Source of the DNA: Callorhinus ursinus
Taxonomy: Eukaryota > Chordata > Mammalia > Carnivora > Otariidae
DNA length: 64,000 bases
Direction: 5' to 3'
Assembly (NCBI RefSeq): GCF_003265705.1
Contig: NW_020312867.1
Span: 9,275,228-9,339,227 of the forward strand
Shown here: positions 12,686 to 24,310 of the stretch, piece after piece
How the letters are laid out: each line of letters begins with the position of its first letter
Numbering within the stretch: position 1 is the stretch's first letter
The notes under the pieces: generated by a model
Seen by the model: only the letters and a program-made list of their open reading frames with translations
Databases searched by the model: none
Told to the model about the DNA's origin: nothing
Program-made: the position numbers and the translations under genes

Positions 12686-13199
12686 TTTTTTTTCCAATTG
12701 TTATGTGCCGAACATGCTGACGAGGGACTGTTTTTATTACTCTGACTGCTGTCATCAGGACTCTCCTGCCCCCAAACAGAGGGATTTGATGGCCCCAGAG
12801 GTCATCTATCCCTAGATCCCAAACTTGGGTCAACTGTGAACCATGTTCATGACTTTCACATTTTCCTGACAAGTACTGCTTCTGCCAACCAACAACCACG
12901 AGAGAACCTTCCAGAAGAAAGGTGGTAAGATGAAGGTGAGCTGGTTAGAGACCCCAGGACTAGGGGAGTAACACAACAGCAGGGCATCTAACACCCACCA
13001 CACTACCGAAGAAGGCAGCCTACAGCCAACCCCCAACATAGCAACTGAAGGTGGTCCAGTTAGGCTCATTCCTTCCCTGGATCGAACAGGTGTCACTCTG
13101 ACACCACCAAGCAGACCCCAGCTCTGGCAAGGGGGACCCATCTAAATCCCACAGGCAGCCAGGGCTTCCCTCCCCACCCGGAGATGCCAGGTACTGGGC

Positions 13200-14310
13200 A
13201 GCATTGGCAAGGGAGATCCTGCCACAAGGAACACCGAGAAATCTCCAAGCCCAGATGGAGAATTCTACCAAACATGAAAGAAGAATTAACAAGAAGTTTG
13301 TGCAATCTCTTACAGAAAACAGAAAAAAAGAACACTTCTCAATGTTTTGTTTTGTTTTGTTTTGTCCTGCCTGTACCTGGTTTTGGTCTCAGGGTGAGAT
13401 TGACCTCCAAGCTGTTGTGTGTCTCAATATTTCGTTCCTCTTTATTGCTGAGCAGAATTCCATGGTGTGGCTCTTCCGCCATTTGTAAACAATTCACCCA
13501 TGGTTTAGGTGAAGGGGCTGGCTGTTTTCAGCTTTGGGAATTTTACAAATAAAGCTGCTATGGACGTTGGTGTCCAAGTTTTTACGTGAACATAAGTTTT
13601 CATTTCTCTGTATAAATGCCAAAGAATGCAGTTGCTGGGTCGTATGGGAATCACATGTCTTGTTTTATAAGAAATTGCCAGACTGTTTCCAGAGTGGCTG
13701 TACCATTTTACACTCCCATCAGGAACGGATGAGTCATTCCGGGTCTCCACATCCTCACCAGCATTTGGAACAAACTATTGATAAACACAACTTAGATGAG
13801 CTTCATGGGGATTATGCCATGTGGAAGAGAGGAAAAGCCAATCCCAGGAGATTACATACTACAATCCTATTTACCTAACATTCTTCAAGAGTCAAAAATG
13901 ATAGAAACGGAGAACAGACTACCGGTTTCCAGTGGTTGGAGATGGGAAGGGGGCGTGCGGGAGGGAGATGGGTGTGATTATAAAAGAGCAACATGAGGGG
14001 TCCTTATAGTCATGGAACTGCTCTGTATCTTGGCTGTGGGGTGATGCACAAACTGACACAGGTGATAAAAACCTGCATGAAACTAAATACACACGCATCA
14101 ATATGAGTAAAATTGGAGATCTAAACAAAGCACATGGACTGTATTAAAGTCAGCATCTTGATTGTAATATTTTACAATGGTTTTATAAGATGTTAGTGCT
14201 GGAAGAAACTAGATAAATGGTACCTCGGATCTCTCTGTGTTATGTCTTAGAACTGCATATGATTCTGCCATTATCTCAAAATTAAAAGTTTCACTGAAAA
14301 GAGACATCTG
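13200..14310. mobile_element. LINE-1 mosaic with alternating orientation
   Basis: 13220-13345 reads as plus-strand L1 ORF2 (gatggagaattctaccaaac). After a TTTTG run (13344-13363), 13385-13775 reads as minus-strand L1 3' sequence (aagctgctatggacgttggt, ttgccagactgtttccagag). 13850-14310 returns to plus-strand L1 3'UTR (tcaaaaatgatagaaacgga, ending in a caaaattaaaagtttcactg tail). This is either an internal inversion or two insertions. Confidence 0.6.
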
Positions 14311-14749
14311 GGCCAACGTGTTCCAGTGTCACAGCACCATCCACCAATAGTCAGCCCTGGTCCACTTCTCAGATCTAGGGGTACACACAGCACTGTCCAA
14401 TCCACCAACAAGAGGACCAACCTGGGGAATAGATCTCTTGGAGACCAATGTGGGGAAGGAGTTAGATGCAGGCGTGGAGCTGTTCGATCAAGACTAAAGA
14501 TGGCGTCACATGCTCCCTGTGGTCATAACCTCCCCGTGGTCATGACCTCTTGACTTCCCGGAATTCTCTCCATGGAGGCGATGGGGGAGGGAACACGGTG
14601 CATGACAAATCAAATCCAATAACTCTACAACGTTTGCATGAAAAGCATCAATCACCCACTTCCTTTCCCCTAACCGCTCTCTCTCCTGTGGCAACTTCTT
14701 TCCCTTTTTGTGGTAAACGGAATTCTAAGATGGCCACTGTGACAGTTCA

Positions 14750-15105
14750 TTTTTTTTCTTTTTACTAAAGTATAATTGACATACCACATTTTATTAGTTT
14801 CAGGGTATACAGTGAAATGATTTTATATTTGTATATATTGTGAAATGATCACCGCAAGTCATTAACATCTGTCACCATACATAGTTACAAAATGTTTTTC
14901 TTGTGAGAACTTTGAAGAGTTACTCTCTTAGCAAGTTTCCAATGTGCAAAACAATATTCTTAACTGTAGTCACTATGCTGTACATTATATTCCCAGGACT
15001 TATTTATCTTGTAACTGGAAATTTGTAACTTTTGACCCCCTTTATCCATTTCAGCAACCTCCCCACACACACAGCCCTGGCACCCACCAATCTGATATCT
15101 GTATC
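14750..15105 (-). mobile_element. LINE-1 3' region remnant
   Basis: agtataattgacataccaca, caccgcaagtcattaacatc and tagtcactatgctgtacatt are minus-strand L1 3' sequence of an old subfamily. Confidence 0.6.
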
Positions 15106-15114
15106 TATGAGCTT

Positions 15115-15665
15115 GGTTGATTTTGTGTGTTGGCTAATTTTATGTCAACCTGACTGGGCCACAGGGTGCTCAGATACTTGGTCAAACATTATTCTGAGTG
15201 TTTCTGTGAATCTTTTTGGATGAGATTAACATTTAAATTGATAGAATAAAGCAGATTGCGCTCCTTCATGTGGGTGGGCCTTATACAATCAGTTGAAGGC
15301 CTGAATAAAACAAAAAGGCAGAGTCTCCTGTGAGTGAGAGGGAAATCCTCCTGCCTGGCTGCCTTCAAGCTGGGACACTGGTTTGTTTGTTTTTTTTTCT
15401 GCTTTTAGACTCAAACTGAAACACTGGCTCTTCTAGCGTCTCCAGCCACTGACTTTCAGATTGGAATGGCAGCATTGGCTCTCCCGGTTCTCAAGCTTTT
15501 GAATTTGAACTAGAATTACACCATCAGCTCCCCTGGGTCTCTGGCTTTGCAACTCACTCTGCTGATCTTGGGATTCATCAGCCTCCATAACTGCATGAGC
15601 CAATTCCTTGTAATAAATATCTTTATATATATTTTATTGGTTCTCTGGAGGACCCTGACTATTAC
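15115..15665 (+). mobile_element. Ancient interspersed repeat, family not named
   Basis: Contains the widespread pattern gctaattttatgtcaacctg ... acaccatcagctcccctggg ... gcctccataactgcatgagc ... ggttctctggaggaccctga. Pieces of the same family recur at 55130-55225. Confidence 0.6.
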
Positions 15666-15689
15666 AACCACCAATAACGCTTGCCCTTT

Positions 15690-16140
15690 TAAAAATCCCC
15701 TCTCCTTTGAGTGTGGATAGAAACTATGAATCACCCCCATGATTGTGTTACATTACATGGCAAAAGGGAGATTATGCTGAGTGGGCCTGGCCTAATCAGG
15801 TGAGTCCTTCCAAAGCAAATTTTCTCTGCCTGGTTGCAAAAGAGGAAATCAGAAAGACCTGCTCTGGCTGGCCTGCAAGAAAGCAAACAACCATGCTGCG
15901 AACTGTCTGTGGGGCCACTTGGCAAGTAGCTGCAGATGGCTCCCAGTAGCTGAGAGCCGTCCCCAGCTGACAGTTAGCAAGACAACAAGGACCACGATCC
16001 GACATCTGCAGGGTCTGTCAACAACCTGAATGAGTTTGGAAGAGAAGCTCAAGCCTCCAATGAGAGAACAGCACTGGCCAACAACTTGATTTCAGGCAAG
16101 TAAGGCCCTCCGCAGAGAATCCAGTTAAACTAAGCCTAGA
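15690..16140 (+). mobile_element. LTR fragment, MaLR-like
   Basis: gggagattatgctgagtggg followed by cctaatcaggtgagtccttc, and later cagctgacagttagcaagac and caacctgaatgagtttggaa, follow the order of old mammalian MaLR-type LTRs. Diverged. Confidence 0.5.
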
Positions 16141-16210
16141 CCTAGAGAAACTGTGAAATTAATGTTGTCTGGGTTTTTTGGCTTGGTTGGTTTTTCTAAA
16201 ACAGAATTTT

Positions 16211-16430
16211 AAGGGCGCCTGCGTGGCTCAGTCAGTTAAGCGGTCAATTCTTGGTTTTGGTTCAGGTCATGATCTCGGGGTCCTGGGTCCGAGCCTTGTG
16301 TTGAGCTCCGTGCTCAGCAGGGAGTCTGCCTGTAGATTCTCTCTCTTCCTCTGCCCCTCCCTCCACTCATGCTCTCTCTCTCTCAAGTAAATAAATAAAT
16401 CTTAAAAAAACACAAAAAACAAAACCAGAG
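16211..16430 (+). mobile_element. CanSINE, older-looking subfamily
   Basis: Starts ggcgcctgcgtggctcagtc; the body has aattcttggttttggttcag and a ctctctctctcaagtaaata tail. More diverged than most SINEs here. Confidence 0.88.
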
Positions 16431-16759
16431 TGTTATTTCACATATGCCAGGTCATAATTTCTGGATATTCCTCCCCACGCTGGAGAATAGAGACTTGCTA
16501 TATTTGATTACTACTCAAGTTTAAGAGGCTCAGAACATTTTCAAAAGACACTAATAAGCACACCCCTCACTCCATTCTTTAAAGGGAAGTGTACTGCTCC
16601 ATTTTGGGGAATAGAATTAGACCGGAAAACAGAATGGAACAGCGGATGAAGGAGGAGGAGAAAGAGATGGTTACCTCTACGTCATGATAGCTTCCCTTCA
16701 TCAGGTTAGTGGGCTGCTATACACACTAACCCAGAATGACACCATACAATTAGATTATA

Positions 16760-17345
16760 TAGGGTTTTCTTTTTTCAATGTGATGAAATTCACATGACAT
16801 AAAATTAACCACTTTAAAGCGAACAATTCAGTGGCATTTAGTACATTCACAGTGTTGTGCAACCACCACCTCTATATATTTCTAAAACCGTTTCATCCCC
16901 CAAACAAGAACTCCATACCCATGAAGCAGTCACTCCCCATTTCCATTTCCCTTCCCCTCAGCCCTTGGCAACCACCAATCAGTTGTGTCTCTCTGGTCTT
17001 ACTTACTCTGGATATTCCATAGACAAAGAATCATACAGTGTGTGGCCCTTTGTGTCTGGCTTCTTTCACTTAGCATGTTTCCAAGGCTCATTCACGTTAT
17101 ATCGGGCATTAGTACTTCGTTCTCTTCATGGCTGAATAGTATTCCACTGTAAGCATACCCTACGATGTGTTCATTCATGCATCCGTTGTTTCCCCCTTTT
17201 GGCCATTGTGAATCATGCTGCCATGAACATGGTATACATGCACTTGTTTGAGGACCTGTTTCCAATTCTTCTGAATATACACCTTGGAGTAGAATTATGG
17301 GCTTATAGGGTGATTTTATGTTTAACTTTTTGAGGAGCCACCAAA
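16760..17345 (-). mobile_element. LINE-1 3' region remnant
   Basis: gcgaacaattcagtggcatt, cccttggcaaccaccaatca, cttctttcacttagcatgtt and atggctgaatagtattccac are old L1 sequence on the minus strand. Confidence 0.65.
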
Positions 17346-17406
17346 CATTTCTTTATATATGTTTGTTTTAGCTGCTATTTGTGGTAATTTATTATGCAGG
17401 ATTTTT

Positions 17407-17654
17407 AAAAGTCTATATCCAGCGACACCTGGGTGGCTCAGTCGGTTAAGCATCTGCCTTCGGCTCAGGTCATGATGCCGGGGTCCTGGGATCCAGTCCC
17501 GCTTCGGGCTCCCTGCTCAGCAGGGAGTCTGTTCCTCCCTCTGCCTGCCGCTCCCCCTGCTTGTGCCCGCTCGCGCTCTCTCTCTCTCTCTCTGACAAGT
17601 AAATAAATAAAATATTTTTTAAAAATAAATAAAATAAATAAAAGTCTACATCCA
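17407..17654 (+). mobile_element. CanSINE with target duplication
   Basis: Plus SINE (17422-17639) between aaaagtctatatcca and aaaagtctacatcca (14 of 15 identical). The tail is extended by aaataaataaaat repeats. Confidence 0.92.
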
Positions 17655-17699
17655 TGTCTTCAAATAACATGTTCTGGATAATTTAATTGCTGCTTCTTT

Positions 17700-19330
17700 A
17701 TTTTTCAGAAATATAATGACAACTCTCCCTTGACTTCCCACCATGAAAAATGAGGGTCAGGTCCTCTTAATTCCCACCCCCCATCCTGCCCCCAGGCAGT
17801 CTTCCCATCCTCCTCTTCCCAGGGTGGTTACGTCATAACTTTGGTAGGATTATTATGTGGTGCGTACATTACTATAACAACCATGCGGCCCGCACTGTGC
17901 TGACTCTTCCTTTCCTGCACAAAATTGGTTTTTTCTGGAGTTAATGATTTAAAATCTAGGCTTTATGTTTGCTTCATTTTCTATGTACTTATTACTATTT
18001 CAAAAATCAAACACTCTGGCAATTGTTGAAATAGCCTCTCAAGATTTGTGGACACCTCAGCTACTCCATCCATTTTAACATGCTAGAGAAGCTTCTCAGA
18101 GCCTTCTGACCTGCTGGACCCTGGACTTGGCTGGTCCTTATGCCCAGTGACCAGCTGGAGTCCTAGGGTCTCCCTTCTGGATCATTCTGGAATTTGTCCC
18201 TCTCCGTTGGGGCTCTTATTTCCTGTGTCACCTATCATTTCCTCTTACCTGGCTTACTTCCTCTTTTATGTTGCAAGATATGCTCCAGTAATTTCCCAAG
18301 AAAAGGTCCTTGGAGGTAAAACTTTTGAGACCTTACACGTCTACAAATGTCTTTATTTTACCCTCATACTTGGTTTCCAGTTTGGCTGGATCAAGAATTC
18401 TGAAGCAGAAATTATTTTCCCTCAGAATTTTCTTCATCCTAGTGTTACTGAGAAAACGAAAGCCACTTCCATTCCCAGTTCTTTGTATATGATCTGTTGC
18501 TTTCCCCTGAGGGCTTGTAGGATCTTCTCTTCGTACCCACTATTCTGTAATTTCACAAGACCTGGTGGTGTCCCTATTCACCTGTAGTCCATTCAATTTG
18601 TCATTCAGAAAGTCCTTTCGCCCTGGAAAGGCATGTCCTCTGGTTCTGAGAAATTCTCTTTAAATGTTTCATTGAGGGGCGCCTGGGTGGCTCAGTCATT
18701 AGGTGTCTGCCTTCAGCTCAGGTCATGATCCCGGGGTCCTGGGATCGAGCCCCGCATCGGGCTCCCTGCTCTGCGGGAAGCCTGCTTGCTTCTCCCTCTC
18801 CCGCTCCCCCTGCTTGTGTTCCCTCTCTTGCTGTGTCTCTCTCTGTCAGATGAATAAACAAAATCTTTAAAATAAATAAATAAATAAATATTTCATTGAT
18901 AATTCATGTCTGTCTCCATCTATATCTTTATGAAATTCCCATGGCTCAGATATTGGACCATATGGACTGGCCTAGAAATTTTCTTATCTTTTCTTTATCA
19001 TGCATATTCCCTTGTTTTTCTTTTTACACGACTCGCTGAGCAATATCTTCAACTTTCTTTTCCAAGACCTATATTCTAATTTTTCATTCCTGCTATCAAA
19101 TTTGTAGTTTCCTAGAGCTCTTTGTTTTGAATGTTCCTTTTTTTCTTTTATCACACCTTGTTTTTGTCCCATGGCTACAGTATCTTCTCACGGTTCTGAG
19201 GATACCAAACGTGGTTTACTTTCCTGAAATGTTTCTCCTCAAATAGGCATTTCGTCCAAGGTTCTTGTTTTAGTATGTTTATTTCTTTTCCCTCTCTCAT
19301 GATTAGAAGTTTTCTACAGTTGTCTGATGA
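17700..19330 (-). mobile_element. Probable old LINE-type sequence split by a SINE
   Basis: tttattttaccctcatactt, ttccagtttggctggatcaa, ttgtaggatcttctcttcgt and catgtcctctggttctgaga follow a known mammalian L1-like order. The frame at 18147-18587 is a chance product of this repeat. Family and strand are uncertain. Confidence 0.45.
18667..18899 (+). mobile_element. CanSINE with short target duplication
   Basis: Plus SINE (18676-18890) flanked by tttcattga at 18667-18675 and 18891-18899. Classic ggggcgcctgggtggctcag head. Confidence 0.92.
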
Positions 19331-21010
19331 TTCTTGTCTGCTCAGGGTTAAGGATGGGTCCCCAAAGCGTTGGTAGGAGGCCTGGGGATGCCTGGGGATA
19401 GGAGTGTCATGGTGCGGTGACAGCTTGGGGTTGTTTAGCTAAGAAACTCCAACTCTGCATCTTAAAGCCTTTCTTTCAGAGCTCGTCAGCCTTCTGACAG
19501 GTGTATCCTGCCAGCTGCCAGCATCATGAGTGGGAAGGTCAAGAGGGAGGTGGAGGCAGGGTGGGCCAGTGCCCCGGCATATGATATTCGAGGGCCTCCT
19601 TGATGCACCTGTTTTCAGTGTGGTGCCCCAGCCCTCAACTGTGCATGCTGTGCGTCCGCCTCTGTTGCGTTCTCCCCAAAGAACAGAAGTCCAGGCTTTA
19701 TGGGGCCCGGGTAGGGGAAGTCATTCAGCTCACATGGGTGGGCGGAGGTGTACTGCTTCATAAACAGACTTCCACCCAATTCCTATTTTATTACCGTTAG
19801 CCCCTCCACCCCGCCCTCCGGTTATGGAGGGGTCTGCTGCTGTCAGTTCCAGAGCCTCTGGGGGGACTCTGCCGTATGACAAGTTGGTTTTCATCACTGC
19901 CTGGCTCTCCCCATTGGTGATTCCCGGTTGGGAAGTGTTTTTCAGATCTGCTAGCGATTTGGCACTTTTGCCCCTGCTCTCCGTATTTCCAAGTTTTGCA
20001 GCTGTTACCTTTTCCCTGGCTCCCTCATCCTTGTGCATGTATGCATTTTGCATAGAAATTCCTTCCTGCCATTTTGGTGAGGTCTCAGGAAATGTCTGCA
20101 GCAGCACCATTCCTGGAAGCCCTCTCCCACCTCTCCTTGTTCTGCGAAGCTCTCAGTAAAGTTGTGGGGGAACATTCCCTGCTGGCTTTGTGGGGTGACT
20201 AGCCTGAGAACCATCTTAGGTGGTGCTGGCCTGGACACAGCCAGAACCTGACATTGTTCATCTTTTTCTTTGTTTCATCTCCCTTGAGAGTTTGAAGAAT
20301 GTTTTGGGGCGGGGGGGTGGGGATTGGGAATTAGGTTGTGAGAGTATTTTTCCCAACTGGTTCCATTTGAGATTTAATTAAAAAAAAAAAAAAAAAGCAC
20401 TCAGAATTCACAGGAAGAACATCCTTCTCCCAACAGAATGAAATCACTTTTAATTCATTTCCCGGGAAACTTACTGGAATGGTCTCTCCCAGCTCGGAGC
20501 GAATCCATTCTCTATTTACGCATTTCTTGGGAATCGTCCATTTCTACCATGTATTGTGATTATTTGGGGTATGGGTTTTATCTCTCTTATAAACGTTGAA
20601 TTTCTTGAAGGCTAGAGACTTGGTCTTATTCGTTTTATTTTCTCTCCCCATCCCCTACTGTCACTTTGCCAGAGCAGGTGTTACTAAACATTTTATAAAT
20701 GATGGAGAGAATGAATGAATGAATCGAGGGATTCTGAACAAAATAACACCCGGTAGCCGGAGTGTGTCTAACTCCTTAATCTTCCACAGTGCCTTACCCA
20801 GATGCCCCATATAGGTGCTAATACGCGTTCGGGGGCTGGCAAGAGGATATGCGGAGCCTTCAACAGTGATAACTGGACCAGAGAAGCGGGAGCGCAGCAA
20901 TCTTCTTGTGTCCCTGCTGTATTCCTGCCGTGTCTAACCTAGCCCAATAAATAGCACCAGCTATCTACTGAAAAAATGAAGAAACAAAAAATTGCCTTGG
21001 GGCTGAACAT
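19331..21010. other. Intergenic sequence, nothing recognised
   Basis: Mixed sequence with a G-run (20307-20319) and an 18-A run near 20380. Chance open frames on both strands; no known protein. Confidence 0.4.
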
Positions 21011-21019
21011 CTATTCACT

Positions 21020-21250
21020 GCATAACCCTGTGGTTGAAAATATGGGCTCCAAATTCAGGCTGCACGGGGTCAAGTTTGGTTCTATCAGCATTCAAATGTG
21101 TGACCTTGAGACATACATGGATCCTTTCTGAGCCTCAGTTTTCTCCGCTGAGAAGTGGGGACAACACTGGTGACTAATCACACACGGGAAGCAGGTTAGA
21201 GCAGAGGCACCTAGGAAGCACCGTAGTAAATGGTAACCATTACAATTTCT
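21020..21250 (+). mobile_element. MIR SINE fragment
   Basis: atatgggctccaaattcagg, aatgtgtgaccttgagacat and gagcctcagttttctccgct follow plus-strand MIR order. Confidence 0.65.
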
Positions 21251-21609
21251 CAAAAAGGTAAAGAAAATATGGCTTGTCAATGTTCTATCATGATCTCATC
21301 TTCGTGAGCCCTGGTCCTGCCCAGAAACAACAGATTTTAAAGGTGGGTCAGTCATTCCTTATTTTTTTAGTCCAAGTGGTCCGTAGTGATGAACCAGCCC
21401 CTAGTGGATGAATGCCCAGCCTCTCAAATCTCCTTCTCTCCCTGTTTCTCTCCAGGACCTCATCTGGGGCTTTTATGATGGAGCCCTCTGATCACAGAGA
21501 GGCTACCCGTGTCTGCTCCTTGACTGGTGACAGGTGATGCGTGCCCGATCCCGTGTGGCCCTCTGGAAATGGGGCTGGCTCCAAGGGCGGCAAGCTTTCA
21601 CTTTTTACT

Positions 21610-22900
21610 TGGTGCTCTCTGACCTACTAGATCTGTGATTCGGTGTCTGACATCAACTTGGAGAAATTCTCACTCATGATTGCTTTGAATATTTCTTCTG
21701 TTTCTTTCTCTCTTTCTTGTACTCTGGCATTCCCATGATGCAGACATTACACTGTTTGTAGCTGTCCCACAGTTCTGGATATCCTGTTCTGGTTTGGGGG
21801 GTTGTATGGTTTTGTCTTGGCTTGTTTTTGTTTTCATTCTTTTCTCTTTGCTTTTCTTTTTTGAAAGTATCTATGGACATATCCTCAAGGCCACTGATTC
21901 TTTCATTAGCCGTTTCCAGTCTACTAATGAACCCATCAAAAGCATTCTTCATTTCTGTTACAGTGTTTCTAGCATTTCTTTCGATTCTTTCTTAGAATGT
22001 TCTTCTTCCTGCTTACATTGCCCACCCCAAGCATATTGTCCGTTTTTTTCCATTAGAGCTCTTAGCATATTAGTCATAGTTATTTTAAATTCCCGGTCTG
22101 GTAATTCCAACCATCCCTGCTGTCTCTGAGCCCAGTTGTGATGTTTTCTCTCTCTCTTTAAACTGTGTTTTTGCCTGCTAGTATGCCTTGTGATTTTTTT
22201 TTTGTTGAAAGCTGGACATGATGTACTGGGTAAAATAACTCCTGTAAATAGACCTTTAGTGATGTGGTGGTGAGATGGGGGGGTGGACGCGGGGAGCATT
22301 CTGTGGTTCTATGATTAGGTTGCAGTTTTTTAGTAAGCCTGAGCCTCTGGGCTGTGACCTTCACAAGTGTTTCTCAGCCCCTCAGCCCCCGTCAGTGGGA
22401 CAGGATGGCTAAAGGGGGATGGAGTTGGGTATTTTCCTTGCCCCAAGTCCACTAGGCTTCTACGAAACCCCAGCTGAGGTTAGTCTCACTTAAGGGCAGG
22501 CCATGTTAAGAACAGAATGCTCTGGCTTATTTCTAAATGGTTCCTTTTCACCTGCCCCTGACTGAAGCATGGGGGGCGTTTTCTCTGATCTTCACTGTGA
22601 GAATCTGGTAGGACTCCTGGAGACAAAACTCACAAAGGTGCGGGGTCCCCTCTAGGACGGGCCCCCCCTGGAGTTTTTCTCTCTCGGACTTGTCCAGCAA
22701 TTCGTCAATAACACACTAGGTTTTCCAATCCCAGGGCTGGTTCCCATGGAGGTTTCTGCTCCAGTCAATTGCCAATCTCTCTGTCTGTCTATCTCTCCAA
22801 TTTGGGCATCAGTAGCTTGCCCTGTGACCTCACTTCTTCGACAGATCTAAGAAGAGTTGTTGATTTCCCGTTGCTTACTTGTTGTTGGAACAGCATGAGG
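21610..22900 (-). mobile_element. LINE-1 remnant: 5'UTR and ORF1 part
   Basis: Minus-strand frames (21674-21952 and 21958-22299) give ORF1-like peptides, for example FDGFISRLETANERISGLED and LPDREFKITMTNMLRALME. Colinear with the copy at 1066-2490, including shared 5'UTR blocks (ttttctctgatcttcactg and gactcctggagacaaaactc). Confidence 0.8.
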
Positions 22901-23569
22901 ACATCCAAGTTCCTCACGTGCAGGACTGGGAACTGGAAAGCCTCCTCCACTAGCCCTTTCAGCATCTGTTCCCCAGGGGCACGTGAGAACATCTGGATCC
23001 CCACCTGTTACATACAAGAGGCTTGTTTCAGGCCCGCCTCTCAGGCCTTCTCCTTGGCAAATGCTGTTTCTGGGGAAAAAAAAAAAAAAAAGAGCTTATT
23101 AAAAGGATGAGGAGGACCCCCAGAATCATCAGGAGCACTCAGCTTCTAGGAATGATATCTGGAACCTCACAACTGGCCTGCAGAGGAAACAGCAGGTCTT
23201 GCTGATGCTCCTGCCCCTGCCTTGCCAATACCACCTATGGGGTAGGAGCTCATTCTTGCGATGCCTGGGAAAACGTAACTGCCGTAGCAGCTGCTCTCAG
23301 CTCCCGCTCACACCAGCAAACGCCGATGTACAAGGACTGCGCACTCTGAGCTGGCGTGTGGGTGTGATCTGATGAGTGTACGTCACAGGCCTGCATCCTA
23401 GCTACAAGGGAGGCCGGGTATCGGGACTCCCGAGGCTGGAAATTCATCAAACACAGCAAGGGCATTCAAAGGGGGTTGGACAGCTGGACAAGATGATGCA
23501 ACATGGAAAGAAAACCCTTTTTCATTTTATTATGAAAATGGTCAAACATACCTTTTATAAAATTTTGTC

Positions 23570-23768
23570 GGGGCGCCTGGGTGGCTCAGATGGTTAAGCA
23601 TCTGCCTTCAGCTCAGGTCGTGATCCCAGGGTCTTGGGATCAAGCCCCATGTCCGCCTCCTGGCTCAGCGGGGAGCCTGCTTCTCCCTCTGCCTCTCCCC
23701 CTGCTCGTGCTCTCTCTCTCTCTCTCTGTATCTCTGTGTCTCAAATGAATAAATAAAATCTTTTAAAA
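23570..23768 (+). mobile_element. CanSINE
   Basis: Head ggggcgcctgggtggctcag, body cttcagctcaggtcgtgatc, a (CT)n block, then aataaataaaatctttt. Confidence 0.92.
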
Positions 23769-23845
23769 ATATTTTGTCAAAGAATTTTATAGTGAACATC
23801 ATATAGATTTCACCATTAACACGTGACTCCACTTGGTTTGTCACA

Positions 23846-23889
23846 CATCCATCCATCCATCCATCCATCCATCCATCCATCCATCCATC
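23846..23889 (+). repeat. (CATC)n microsatellite
   Basis: About eleven tandem copies of CATC without interruption; gives the translated MDGWMDGW frame on the other strand, which is not a gene. Confidence 0.97.
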
Positions 23890-24044
23890 TCATTTTTGTT
23901 GCATTTCAACTGCACCATCATTAAATTGCAAACATCAGTACACCTCCCTCTAAATAATTCAGCACGACTCTCATTGAATAGAGTTTGAAATTTGCTTCCA
24001 GCTTACCTTTTCTTAACTGTTAAATTCACAATGAAATATGCAAA

Positions 24045-24165
24045 TATTTTTTTTCTTAAAGATTTTTATTAAATAATCTCCACACCCAACTCACCCAACT
24101 TCGAGTGGGGCTCGAACTCACAACCCCGAGATCACGGGTCACATGCTCTACCAACTGAGCCACGA
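24045..24165 (-). mobile_element. Old tRNA-derived SINE
   Basis: tttcttaaagatttttatta, then ggggctcgaactcacaaccc and ctctaccaactgagccacg. Tail and head agree with a minus-strand, diverged carnivore SINE with a short body. Confidence 0.7.
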
Positions 24166-24310
24166 AATATACAAATGTTAAGTGTACATTTGTTGAAGTT
24201 TACCAATGCCTGTGTAACAAACATCCCAATCAACTATCCCAATCAAACTATCATCCCAGAAAGTTCCTTCATGTCCCTTCCCAGTCAATCCCTGTCCCCA
24301 ACTCATCCCC

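Larger units (their letters stand above)
23490..24310 (-). mobile_element. LINE-1 3' remnant with two SINEs and a CATC repeat
   Basis: attatgaaaatggtcaaaca, tatagtgaacatcatataga and tttgttgaagtttaccaatg resemble old L1 3' sequence. It is split by a plus SINE (23570-23768) whose flanks carry a near-match (aaaattttgtc / aatattttgtc). A diverged minus SINE lies at about 24045-24165. Confidence 0.5.

Noticed and set aside
23846..23889. Short tandem array as a possible CRISPR-like structure
   Set aside because: A simple CATC microsatellite with no spacers, in a mammalian genome.
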